NCBI GenBank assembly: GCA_038503035.1
Contig: JAVSML010024330.1
Location: forward strand, 148,553-212,552
Origin: Crocodylus rhombifer
Taxonomy: Eukaryota; Chordata; Crocodylia; Crocodylidae
Length of the DNA stretch: 64,000 nucleotides
Direction: 5' to 3'
Of the stretch, positions 46,001-57,800 are shown piece after piece. Numbering within the stretch: position 1 is the first letter of the stretch; each line of letters starts with the position of its first letter. The notes below the pieces were generated by a model, which did not search any database, was not told the DNA's origin, and saw only the letters and a list, made by a program, of their open reading frames with translations. A program made the position numbers and the translations under genes.

Positions 46001-47764
46001 TTTTCCAAAAGGTTACTGTTGTGTCTTCTCAACCTTAACTCTCACTTAAAGTTTGTTTCCCCCCACCACACATGCCTAGAGATCATTGCATAATTTTACA
46101 CCAGCTTGTGCTATCATTTCCTATTCTAATAAACCAGGAAGGTCACACTGTGGAAATGTGTTATTTATCTGACAGTCCACTGAAGAAATGCAGTATTAGT
46201 TTTGTCCTTTTTCTCAGTGAACACTAAATTCAAATAAAATTGGATAGTAGACACTATTTCATTATTTACATGAATATAAACTATTTCTAGAAAAGCACTC
46301 TCAAAGCTGGTTATTCTCACTACTGAGCAAGTTGTAACTCATAACACTGATCTTATATTCATTTTGTGTTGAATTAAAGGTCAGAGACTAATAAAATCCA
46401 TCACCGTCTATCGTGTGATTCACTTATACATATATAAGAGATGTGGTTGTGCCATTTTGCCTTAAGAACCAGTGGGAAACTGGTTCTCCTCTGTAATGGA
46501 AAGCAAGGAAACAGGATGTACATTGCCTTAAGAATATAATTTAATCTGTCTCCAAACAAGAATCTGTTTACTTTTTCCAAGTGAGAGTCCTTTAGTTCCT
46601 TAATAAATCAGTTTATTGAACATTACAAAGTATCAACTACTGGTATGCGTATAGATACAGTTTTAGCAAGGAATTCAATTATATATGTATATTACCAATC
46701 CTATGTATATACTTCTCTGTCAGCCGGCCAGACATCACAGACCAGGCTACTTCCTTGAAGGTAGATCAGATCTTTTCCTGTCTTCAGACACAATCAGAAT
46801 CAGAGAAGAACAGGATTTTTTTCCTCTTTTTATTAGTCCTTCAGTCACATAACCACCACTTAGGTAAGTTTTTGTTTTTCATCAATAGGTTCCTGGTTTT
46901 TATAAATATACTGCTTTATTTCTTCCTGTATCTATACTAATCACCTCAGTACCAGGATCCTCCTGCTCCAGATACAGGTGGAATTTGTTCTAATAAGTCA
47001 TTTTCTCAGTCTTTTTGCCTAGGCCTTGCAGGCCTAACAGACCATTTCAGTCCTGTCAAGCGTCAAGAAGCTGAACTGACTCCACAGCTGAATAACAAAC
47101 AGCACTGTAGGCCCAAGTGTCAATTTGTTCCAGTAAGAAATTTAGTTCATTTTGAATAAAAAGAGGTAAAATAGGGGAAATAGCTGCCCTGTTTTTTTCT
47201 CCTGTTACATGCAGGTCTTTCCCTTTAAATGGTGTAATTAAATCTGTCTTGTCTCTGTATTCTGGAATGAGATTAAAATGGAGCAAACATTGCTTTATGC
47301 TGTGCCTTCCTACACTAACAGGTCTGTGCTTGAGTTAAACTAGTCCAAAAATATCAGACATTAAAGTTAACTGGCCTTTAGATTGGTTTAAAAAGGAGAA
47401 GACAGATTAAAGAAATGATTGTACTAGGATAACGTCATTCAATTCAGTATAGAATTAATCCTGAAAGAAATAGGACATGAGTTATGTATACTTTGTCTGT
47501 TTGCCGATAGGCATATAGCTTATTTTCCAATAGGCACTTGATCAAAGCAAAACTAGTTATGAGGCACAGTAATAGCTGTCTACTGCATGCAACTACAAGT
47601 CTATAGGGCAGACTACCAAATACTGTAAAGATGCTCAAGGCAACTAATTTAGTCCATGATGAACTACTATCGCACCTACACTGATTTCAGTACCATAGTT
47701 AGCTTTTAACCATGGGTATCTTAAGACTACTACAATATACACCTACCATAAACTAGTGTCTACA
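43073..47764. other. AT-rich stretch of about 4.7 kb, little recognised
   Basis: No gene. The only item I can support is the SINE-like piece near 45.25 kb. Frames up to 89 codons are chance. Confidence 0.5.
45250..45320 (+). repeat. tRNA-derived SINE promoter relic (MIR-like)
   Basis: TGGCATAGTGG at 45253-45263 fits the RNA polymerase III A box and GGTTCAAATCT at 45302-45312 fits the B box. Their spacing is about that of MIR-type SINEs. The flanking bases are diverged and no tRNA cloverleaf can be drawn, so it is not a tRNA gene. Confidence 0.5.
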
Positions 47765-48436
47765 CTAGGGCCATGTGTAGACAAAATCAGAGGCATGTGT
47801 GCATGACACTTTAAAGTGGGCTAAATGATTTTGCACTGCTTTAATGGTGTTGGCTTTCACATGCATTGGCAGCATATTACACATTATTTCCAGCTGCTGT
47901 AGGAAATTTAGCAGTGTAATGTGCTTTAAATGATTTGGGGCGCAGCAAACTAAAACTCTTTCAAGGAGTTTTAGTTTGCTGCCCCTACAGCCATGGAATG
48001 AAGCACTAGGCACCATGCAGCTCCATGGCTCTGCAAGAAGCCCTGCAGGCAGCCTGGCAGCAGCCTAGGAAAGCAGTTCTGCCCAAGAAACACAGGAAGC
48101 CTGATCTTTTTTTTCCCCCGCCCACTGTAGCCTGCCTGCCTGAGCTGCGCAGGGGCCTAGTGCTTCCCTCCACAGCTGCAGTGCCCCCCGGGACCACCCG
48201 AGGCAGGTGCTGCCTGGTGGGGGGTGCCACTGCCACAGAGGGAAGCACCAGCCCCCTCTGCAGCCCAGGGACTGCTCTACCTGATGGCAGCTCGCCCTTT
48301 TGTCCCTGCCAGAGAGGCAGGTAAGTCAGTGGGGTGTGCGCACGATATGAGGGTTTAACCAGCGCTGAATTGAAGCAGTGTTTTTTTAAACCACCACTTC
48401 TATTTACGGCCCCTGCTTTGTCTACATATGCCCTAG
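47765..48436. mobile_element. TIR element with GC-rich core
   Basis: The left end CTAGGGCCATGTGTAGACAA and the right end, read on the other strand, CTAGGGCATATGTAGACAAA form a TIR of about 20 bp with few mismatches. The interior 48010-48320 is GC-rich with open frames but no domain. The flanks do not show a clear target duplication, so the superfamily is open. Non-autonomous. Confidence 0.7.
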
Positions 48437-50460
48437 CTTAATTCCTGAGATCAAATGAATTATGAATGACCAACAGATTCTGCAGAGGCCCTTTAATTTT
48501 CTTTTCTTTTTCAGTTATAAGTGCATGTTAAATACAGATAAAAGGTAAAAATCAGCAAATTAAAATCACTTTGAAGCCTAACTTCCATTTTTTTCCCCAT
48601 CAATACTAAGTAATCTGCCCACAGAGCTGCATAAATACAACTACACTACTTTTAATTCAGAAGCATTTCATGTAGAATAGCACGGCATATTTGAGGGTGA
48701 AGGAACGATAGAATCCTAAGTAACTTTCTTACTTAAACGGACCTCTAACCAAAAAAAAAACTTGTATATGTAAGACGATTTAAAAAATAAACATGGTTTA
48801 AATAACAACTGGTTTCATGTTTAATTGTTAATTTTTTAAGATACAGAGTCTGAATCATTACATATTTATAATAATAGACTTTCATTGTTCATAACATCTG
48901 CTAAAAATAAAGACAGAAAACTAAAAGATTTAAGTTGCTTTAAAAATTACATGGAGCTATACTTAGGTAATGATTTAAAAGGGAGTTCAGGTTGATATAT
49001 TTATGTACATGTGAAAAAAGGATTGACAATGATAATCATTACCACGGAAGAGAATTTTGATTAAATGACACTTAAGTAATTACAATTAATTATTCAAATG
49101 ATTTAAATTTCTAACTTTAGAGTATTTGATTAAACTGTCACACAGAAGTCATGTAAAGCTTGATTGGCATTTAACAAGGCTCTGTATTAAATGAGCCATA
49201 TTTTTAATATTGATAACAAAGTCATCTTCCCAAACAGGAAAAAGGTAAGAATGTCACTTGTTTCAAGACTTTATTTGTTCTTGTGTGTTGAATTAATTAG
49301 ATTAGATTATTTGTTCTTGATAAAACTTTGAACATTTCATGTTACTAAATTTGTATTTTTGATTTTGTATTTACTGTGATATAGCCACTTAAGGTTACTT
49401 CCAGTTGTATCATTTTTAATATTTCTGTACGTTTATGTACTACTACCACCATTTAATCACTGAAAAAAAAAACAAACGTACATGGTATTGATTTCTTCAA
49501 AGATTTGAAGAATAGACTATTATGAAATAGTCATGAAGAAGTTAATATTTTCAGTCCTGTTGCACAGAATTGCTCATAATGGTATTACAAACTCTCAATT
49601 AAATATGAACAGAAAGATTTTTTGCAACTTTTTGTAAAATAGGAAATACCAATGACTTGATGGAAAATATTTTTTGGATAAAATAATTCCAAAAAATGCA
49701 GAATGAAACTGTTTCAGTAATGAATAAAACAGTTCACTCTTCATTTAGAACAACATTAAGTTTCAAAATGTCTTTTTCTGTATATTTTTGCAAAATATTA
49801 CATCCTGCAATTGAAACAACACATCAAATTTCACATAAAATGAAATATTCAATTGACTCAAATTGGGATTGCCCCCTGGGGGGAGGGAGGGGAATGCATA
49901 TGCAAGCATTGGCCCCTGGGCACCAGAGACCCATGTTATGTCACTGGTCCCAGTCCCCCTTGGAGCCCACACTTCCACATCCACAAACTTTTAATAGAGT
50001 CTCAGTTGACTTCAGTGATGCAAACTCCCCCAAACAAGGGGATGTTGTATGTGGAACTGGGGCTAGTATTCATACAGTCTCTAAGTTAATGAGAAGCCAA
50101 CATTTTTCTAAAAAGTACATCATCTTCCTTGCTAATAAAAGTCTAGATAGAGCATTATAGACATGAGACTTATTAATACTGTTTTAAAAAACAGAAATAC
50201 TAGGGAAAACATAAAATGGAAGTAGATAGTAGAGAAAATTGAAAAATATTTCTTGAGGTAGAATATGATAGGGCCAGAAACGAAGTTAGGAAAAGATGAG
50301 GTCATGAAAATTTATAAAAACTGCAAGCCACAGTCTTTTTGAGATCCCACTTCTACGTCTTTTGAGTCATGAATTTGCTTCTGACCCATTGGTTAACTCC
50401 CCATATGGCTGCCTTACAAATGGATTTTAACATGACCCTTCCAGTTTACCTTACTTAATT
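48437..50460. other. AT-rich stretch, nothing recognised
   Basis: No gene or nameable repeat. The 154-codon open frame at 49696-50160 has no domain I know and mixed composition; I do not call it. Confidence 0.5.
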
Positions 50461-50662
50461 CCACCAGAAGTGTAACAAAGCAGCCAAGTACCTGGGGCAA
50501 CAGGACACAAGGGGGCAGCAGTGACTTCTGGATGCCACCATGCCTCTGGCATGATCACACAGCTGTGGTGGAAGCTATTTTTTTTGCCTCTTCCTCCCTG
50601 CACCTAAGTTGGCCCCTTGGGCTGCTGCTTCAGTTTTCCCTCCCTAGTTACACTATTGGGGT
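50461..50662. mobile_element. Short TIR element (MITE-like)
   Basis: The left end CCACCAGAAGTGTAACAAAG and the right end, inverted, CCCCAATAGTGTAACTAGGG share AGTGTAAC in an imperfect TIR around a 200-bp GC-richer core. Limits are approximate. Confidence 0.45.
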
Positions 50663-51375
50663 CCACTTGTTGAATGCATTTCTTTATGCGTATTGGGATG
50701 TTTTTAAGGACTGCTATATACACAGTTCTTGTGTAGGATAATTAATTAATCCTTGTCCTCGCTCCTTGAATTCAAATAGATCTTATTCAGGGTGCTGAGG
50801 CATTATACTTTCATTAGGCCTTTAACACTACATCAGTTCATTAAAACTTTCCTATAAGTTTCAGATAAGGTTCCCACTTTCAGTAAAGTAAAATAAGAGT
50901 AAAGGTATTAAAACATCTTAACACTTTAAAAAAAAATGAACTGAATAATAGTAGCCTGTTTCATAATTTTTCAAATGTGTAAGCTGAAGTCCTAAATATA
51001 ATATTCAATAGTTTAGTTATAAAGTAATTAAATTCTCTTTATAATCTAAACCATCTAACTCTCTGAAGATCTTTTCACTGAAACTTCCTTAATTTTTATT
51101 TCATAAAAAAAAAAAAAAAAATCTGCCTGGGGAACTCAATCTGAGACTTAGAAACTAGCAACTAAGCCCAAGAAATAAAATAAATCTTGTTTTGGAAGAT
51201 CTACTCATATCACTTGGTAACTTCATTAGGCAGCAGCTCCAAATAAATCTGTGTTTTTTCATAACTCATAAATTTGATTTGGCACACAGCACTAGTTTCT
51301 CAACATTTAAAGTTTATAAACCTCAAAGAATTTTGGCATTTTTTTGCTTGTATATAGCATTGATGGTTTCTACAT

Positions 51376-51674
51376 CAGTGGTTCTTAACCTTTTTAGACT
51401 TGAAATGTTCTTCAGTAAACTCTAGGTGGCCCTCTTATTTTTCACTTGTTTTTTGACTACAGAAAAAAAAAAAAAGCATCTTGTTGCAAGGAACTCAAAG
51501 ACTACAGCAAGTCTGAATGGTTTTCATACGGTGGATTCTTATTCAAAATCTTTGGGTTTATCATGTAAATCATGCATGCAGACCTAAGAGTATTAACACT
51601 GTGGCACCCCATGGCACCTATGAACTGTCTCAAGACCCTCCAAGGTGCCATAGTATTTCGGTTGCAAATCACTG
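51376..51674. mobile_element. hAT MITE
   Basis: Starts CAGTGGTTCTTAACC and ends GGTTGCAAATCACTG, a typical short hAT TIR. The 8 bp before the start (TTCTACAT) and after the end (ACCTACAT) agree at six places, fitting the 8-bp target duplication of hAT. At 299 bp with no coding capacity it is a non-autonomous copy. Confidence 0.82.
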
Positions 51675-51944
51675 ACCTACATATACACTTCAAGCCATTG
51701 TCTCTCCTGGTCTTGAAGGAGTTTGAACATATTTTAAATGTGCCTGTGAATGTGGTTACTCACTAAATATGTTTTAGTGAGTACCAGCACAATCTTCTGT
51801 CACAGTCTTGTCTCCTTTTATGCTTAAGTATACTTACATACTTAGGTATATAACTACTTGTATACCTAGGTATATAACTACTGTTGACTTTCCCTTTGCC
51901 ACTCCATGATATCACTGATCACTTCAGTGTTAGGCACTTGGGCC

Positions 51945-52330
51945 TAAATTCCAATGGCATAACTAGGGCAGGGCATCTAAGGCAGCAGGGAAAGAGCAGA
52001 GAGGGGAAAAAATAGCTGTTGTCATAGCTACACAATCACAGTCATGAATGTGTTGTACAGTGGCAACTGGAATCCAGGTGCAGCTGGTGAACTCAGGCTG
52101 GTCGGGCAGTGGAGTGTCCCACAGGAGTTAGGGGCAGGGGGGATTGCAGCTGGCCAGGAGCGGTGGGGTTTGCAGCCTCCCTGTTACTGGCTGCAACCTC
52201 TCCTACTCCCTCCCCCCCCCCCCTGGCTGCAAACTTCTTCCTGCTCCTGCCAGCTCTAAATCCCACCCACCAGTCTGAGTTCACCAGCCATGCCTGCTGG
52301 AAACTACCCTGTTTGTGTCACTAGGGGCCC
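51945..52330. repeat. Repeat with a 20-bp inverted pair
   Basis: GCTGGTGAACTCAGGCTGGT (52083-52102) pairs with ACCAGTCTGAGTTCACCAGC (52269-52288) with one mismatch across a GC-rich 165-bp centre. The surrounding GGCATAACTAGGGC on the left and GTGTCACTAGGGGCC on the right suggest the ends of a DNA transposon, but I cannot fix them. Confidence 0.6.
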
Positions 52331-53344
52331 TGAGTACTCAACCACACTGTGACACCTCTGCTAAATCCTGAATGTTTTAGGTGCCCTACTCTGATTGTTT
52401 AACACCTAACACCTTTGATACTACAGTCATTGGGACTGCATAAGTGTGACAGACAAGAGACAGAGAGATAGATAACTTTATACATGGATTAGCAAATGCA
52501 GCAAAAACATTTTTTATATTCCTTTTGTGACCCCCCCCCCAGTCATGCTCTGTGCAGAAGCTGTCTGACTATTGATATGCCTACTCTAAATAAAAATATA
52601 CTTTGGGTAAAAAAATAATTAAGTTTCAGAGTGCATTTCTTTAGATTATGTGGTAGAGCAGACTTAATAACAAAGATGTGTGCATGTCATGGCAGATCAG
52701 CGTGCAGAATTTTAATTACAGCTCTGTCATTTTTAGAGACTCAAATCTTGTTAAAAACACTATTATTTTGGAAAAGCTTGATTGCATCAATCATGCAGGC
52801 ATTCCTTCATAAATTGGAATGCATTCGTAAAAAAGGTGACATCATTTATCTCCATTTTCTAGTTCATCAGCATGTTCCAGATTTTTTTTAAATATCTGCA
52901 AATGTGTAATAGCATATCTTAAAATACTAATTAAAGGGGTGTTTTGTGCCAGGAAAGAAATTAAAAAGCATCAGACTTCATATATAATTATCAGGCAAAG
53001 GGGTAAAAATTTCCATTAAATAGTTTCAATTGCTTAGCATTTTACTGCACTAGCCATTTTGCTGCATGAACTTTCTTTAATGATATACACATTTATATTC
53101 CCATGATTCAAAAGAAAGCAACTTTTAGTATCACTTCCTCCTTCCTGACTCCTTAAAAAGATCTTGCAATGGTGGTACAGTGCAAGGATGGTATATAAAG
53201 AAAGAGATAGAGGAGTTAATTATGTCTTACCTCATAATAGATATAGCATTTGTAGATATACATGGACTGAATGTGCATCCACTTGGAGTTGACTTGAAAA
53301 AAACCAATAAAGAATATTTTACTTCAACCAATGAGAGTCTTTCC
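52331..53344. other. AT-rich stretch, nothing recognised
   Basis: No gene or nameable repeat. Confidence 0.5.
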
Positions 53345-53842
53345 AGCTGGGGACAGAAATTACACATAAACCAGTATAAGTTATTGGAAACAGGTTCAAA
53401 TCTGTAACACAACAGAAGTGCAGTGCACATAAAACATTTCAATGTGTCTGAAACAAGTTTAAGGTAAACCTGGATGGATGTAGTATCAGACTTACCCAAT
53501 TTAGGTTAAATTGGTTTATTGATCTAGATCCCCTCCAGATTTAAGTTAACTCAAGTCCCCCAGCATCCCAGGATGCTTTGTACCTCCCCTGCAATGCTTT
53601 TCCGTCCTCAAGTATGGGGCTAGCCATGGCCCAAGCCATCTACTCCAGCTGATCAAGTGTACATGCTCTAGGCCCCCCCCCCCCATCTTCTGGTTTGGGC
53701 CACTACAAGCATGTGGCTGCATTTCCAGAATCAAAAGTGAATGTCTATTTACTTGCCTTTCAGTTCAATCTATTCACCTTAGGCTAACCTATGAAGATTG
53801 AATTGATTCACCCTCAGGCTTTTTGACTGTCTATACTTAGCC
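53345..53842 (+). mobile_element. TIR element, family A/B/C, copy B
   Basis: The left end AGCTGGGGACAGAAATTACA and the right end, inverted, GGCTAAGTATAGACAGTCAA belong to the family of copies A and C. The first 170 bp (ACATAAACCAGTATAAGTTA, then TGTAACACAACAGAAGTGCA) and the last 60 bp track copy A. TCC flanks both ends, a possible 3-bp target duplication. No coding capacity. Confidence 0.7.
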
Positions 53843-55043
53843 TCCATGAGCAACATCACTAGGTCAGTTGCCATGTCAGAATTAGAACTTCAACTCGCAC
53901 AAGTGATTCCTTTCAAAACTTTGGAAATATTGTGAAATAAATGGTAGTAGTTTAATATTCTTCCTAAAAAGAAAACCATTCACATTGACAGTTTAGTTTA
54001 CTAATATGAAGTACAGGCAACAGAACACTGTCCTTTTTATGGCAGTAACCTCAATCAATTTCACAATAAAAGACAAGTATAACTTTTGGCCAGTATTTCA
54101 AAGGAACTCAACACTCAGTTAGGCATGAAAGTAAATGGCCTTGAACAGCAGCTTTTATGTTCTGAACACTTTAGAAAATATCTCCAGAGGCCAAAGTGGG
54201 AGCTACTGATTCAAACCCAAATTGGGTTCAGCTGCACCAATTACCTCAGCAGCTACATTTATTCATGTTGCTGTTCACCAATGGGTCTATGCTTGCAACA
54301 AAGTTATCCTTATGTTTAAGTGTTGACAGGACAGATCTACCCAAATGTGACCAAATCTTTTAGATCAGCCTGTATGTGCTATGTCAGATATTGATTCTTT
54401 CCCTATTAGAACAAGGCAATCTTTGTTTTTAAATTAGTACATCTTGACCCCCAAACTGAACAATTCCAATTTGAAAATCCATCCCTTCCACTTCCCAGCT
54501 AGAAAATGAACAGGCAAAATCCTTATAGGCTTGATTAAAAAACAAAACAAAACAAAATAAAACAAACACAATATTTTACACATGGGCTATAATAACTGAA
54601 CAGTTTTATATTGGTAGCAACACTGGGGGGAAAGGGATTTTTCCCCTTTGTGAATATTTTGAAAGTTTTTTGGATTTTACACTGTAACCATGGAATTACT
54701 GAATGTCGGCCATGTATGTTCCACTTGTGAGAGTGACCCATAGGGTAAAAAAATTCTTCAGGCAAAAATACGTGATTCATACGTATGAAGTGTAGGCTGC
54801 TGCTTGGCATTTCAGTTTCACACTTCACAGTATTCCCAGGCAATTTCTTACATCTCTTATATAATAGTATCTCTGGTTTTTCTCTAGGCTGAAATATGTA
54901 CTTCTATTCCAGCCTGTGGAGAAGTCATAGAGAGTTCAAAAGTATAAAATAAAATAAAATCACTATCAGAAAAGAAAAAGAAACAAATAGAAAAACATTT
55001 AAAGCACAATAAAATATGTGATCATTAAAAGGATATTTTGAAG
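53843..55043. other. AT-rich stretch, short (AAAAC)n run
   Basis: An AAAAC-type run lies at about 54539-54565. Nothing else recognised. Confidence 0.5.
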
Positions 55044-55450
55044 CAGTGGTAACCAACCAGTGGATCCACTGGTAGATCTCGGAGCCTCTTGGAGTCAATC
55101 TGAGGCTGGGGTGGGGGGCTGAGTGCCTGCATGCCTGCACGTGTGCTCCCCAGCCCAGCAGGTCAGTCTGTGAGGTAGGGAAGGGGGACGGGCTAGATCA
55201 AGGCCCCTCAGTGAAGGAAAATGCTGCAGAGGCAGCAGCAGGGGTAAGTTGAGTGGGCCCCCAGCTAAGTGGGACTTACCTGCTGTGGAGGTGCACCCCC
55301 AAATAATTTTTATCCCTCTACCTCAATCTGCCTGCCCCACCCCCCAGACTTACTTGCTGGGTAGCGGGGGGAGGGGTACCACGTGGTAAATCTTGGGTTG
55401 CTTTTAAATGCCAAAGGTGATCTCCTACTTTCAAAGGCTGGAGACCACTG
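55044..55450. mobile_element. hAT MITE
   Basis: Starts CAGTGGTAACCAACC and ends GGCTGGAGACCACTG, which match as an imperfect hAT TIR. The flanking 8 bp are TTTTGAAG and TTTTAAAG, one mismatch apart, a convincing 8-bp target duplication. The element is 407 bp, GC-richer than its surroundings and has no open frame of note. Confidence 0.87.
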
Positions 55451-55898
55451 TTTTAAAGAAAAGGATATGCCAGCTAATGTATTTTCATAGTAAACACTAA
55501 GTACTTTTCAGTGTGTTTTAACACCATATCTATTTAAAATACCTGTGTTTGTTTTACCATTTATTAGGAGATGGGCAGTTCTGCTCCCTAGGTGGTGGCA
55601 GTGCATAGTGCAGCAGATGCAGCCAGGGTGATGGCAGTAGCAGGGAATTGATCACATCCCACTTAGTTACATTTCTGGGGATATCACAGGTATACTGGGA
55701 ATAAAGGAATCCAGTGACTGCACATCTTGCCGAAAATCTGAATTAATTCCCCAAAATGTCTATAACTACAAAGAGAAAAATGTATACAGACTACTAAAAA
55801 GAAAAAAAAAACTACATGGTGTTTACTATTGGAAGAAAATCTTTAATTTGAGATACAGCTTAAGAAAAGAAAGACATTTAATGACAGCTTAACACTAA
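55451..55898. other. Spacer between two DNA elements
   Basis: About 450 bp. The middle part near 55570-55690 is GC-richer and contains CTTAGTTACATTTCTGGGG, similar to the end of the short element at 50.5 kb. Limits are unclear. Confidence 0.4.
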
Positions 55899-56835
55899 GG
55901 CCAGGTACAGACATTATACTTTTACCAATTTAAGAGGTCAGAAACTGGTCTATACCTATAACAGAAGTTTGGAACACAAAACATGCCTATCCATAACAGA
56001 AGAGAATAAGGTGGGGGGCGGGGTTTGTTTGAAGTTACTTTCTTGTTCCTTTCCTTTTTTTGTTGGTTTGCCTAGCTTCTATCTCTGCAAGGTGACAGGG
56101 CATTGAGGAAGGCAGAAAAAAAAAAAGAGAGAAATAAGTCAATCAAACTGACTTAAAGGGGAAAAGAATTACCAAGACTGAGTTAAATACTCTAGAACCA
56201 AAGGCAGACCCAGGACATCTGTCTGGATGAGCTTGATTTCTTTACCTTACATTATCTGGTTTTTAATATTTACCACACCAGAAGTGTAACCCTTAAGAAA
56301 GATTAAACCCAGGACTCACCGGAGACTGAAGAAGTCCATTAGTCCTCACTGATTATTCTGTCTAGACAGCCAGCAAGATGCATACAAGCTTAAAATAGAA
56401 AGAAAAAGTCACTAGTTAAGATTGACAACAATGAATGGCAACATAACAGTTGGGTGGTGCTAGGCCAGAGTGTAGGGGAGGTCAGAGCCCTAGACGAAAC
56501 ACATTTCATGAGAATGTTGTTCAGTGATGGAGATCATTGTCACCGCTTGCTCAAGATCAGATTTAACCATCAAGATGTGGCAGATGAGAGTTGGGACCAC
56601 CACTACAACATACAGGCAAGTGAGCATGATATTGGCAATAAGGGTCAGAAAAGTGCTTGTTTTCAGTAACCTTAAGAATAGCTGCGTTTACACCCTACAT
56701 CAGTCTTAAACTTGCCCCCTCACCAAAGGGTGAATGTGTGATTTATTTGTTATTGATCTCAAATATGCTGCTTACAGAAAACTGCATAACTTAAATCAAC
56801 TCCACCTCAGGCTTTTTGATTGTCTGTACCTAGCC
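55899..56835 (+). mobile_element. TIR element, family A/B/C, copy C
   Basis: The left end GGCCAGGTACAGACATT and the right end, inverted, GGCTAGGTACAGACAAT match at 15 of 17 places. TAA lies on both sides (55896-55898, 56836-56838). A 3-bp TAA duplication fits the PIF/Harbinger superfamily. Copies A and B share the end GCTTTTTGA(A/C/T)TGTCT. The 937-bp interior has no transposase motif. Class is inference; family membership is direct. Confidence 0.75.
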
Positions 56836-57298
56836 TAATTATAGGCCTATATCCTTGTGGCCTGCCCAAATTCCTGGAGTTACATGATCTTAGCCCAATC
56901 TCATTTTTCCCCCCAAAAGGGGCATATTTTGTATCTTTCATAATTGTGAAGAATTCCTGAAAATGTAACTACTTCAGTTATGTCTAATTCTGCAAACAGC
57001 CTGAAGCAAAAGAAGGGTGACTTGTCCCATATATATTATGAGCAACAATCAGGTTTTTTTGGACCAGATAGTAAGCTGACCTAGAGTAATTCTGACTTCT
57101 GATTGCATGTAAAGAGGTGGAGGAATGAAGTATTTTCCAAGGGGAAAAAAAAATAAACCCCAAAATGGGAGATGAGAAATGAGTAGTGGGGAGAAGGTAA
57201 TGATGGAAGAAGAGGAAGCCACTTCTTCAACATATTGAAGGACTTCTTTTTGCTGGCAGGGAAGCTATATTGCACGCAGGGCAGGGAGTCAACTCAGC

Positions 57299-57470
57299 TA
57301 GATCATGCAGGGGATGGGGAAGCAGCCCAGCTGTACTGCTTCTCCATCCCCCATGCTAGATCATGCGGGATGCAGGGAAGCAGCCCAGCTGGGCTTCCTC
57401 TCCATCCCCCCCCACACACTAGATCATGGGGTGGATGGAGTGGCAGCCCAGCTGGGCACGATTTAGTGTA
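57299..57470. repeat. Three-unit minisatellite, about 60-bp unit
   Basis: Units start at 57299, 57357 and 57420 with TAGATCATG, followed by GCAGCCCAGCTG and (first two units) CTCCATCCCCC. Unit sequence differs by a few bases. The short frames here are compositional. Confidence 0.85.
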
Positions 57471-57539
57471 GGATCCCCGCCCCATGGCCCCGCAAAATGG
57501 TCAAAACAGGGTCAAAACAGCCTCAGTCAGAATAGAACA

Positions 57540-57800
57540 GTACCATTTCGCACAGCCCCAGTGCACAGTAGTCTATTTTACTGTGCATTAAAGTGTCATG
57601 TAAAAAATCATGCTGTTACTATAATGCTCAGTAAAATAGGCTACTGTGCATTAAGCATCACCTAAAAAGCATGCACTTGTACTAGTGTGCATGAGGGCAA
57701 TCTCATGCACATTTATTTAATACCTCACATTAGAGGTACTAAATTTAATGTGAATCAGGAAAAGTGCATTCATGCATGTGTGGATGCACCCACTGAAATT
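57540..57800. repeat. Family-G-like end with AGTAA/TTACT words
   Basis: GTGCACAGTAGTCTATTTTA followed by CTGTGCATTAA, then inverted GTTACTATAATGCTCAGTAA and GGCTACTGTGCATTAAGC. The word style resembles the ends of the elements at 12.3, 28.4 and 63.9 kb, but the match is weak. Confidence 0.35.

Noticed and set aside
49696..50160. 154-codon open frame
   Set aside because: Mixed composition, no domain, no splice or promoter context. Within the range expected by chance in 64 kb.
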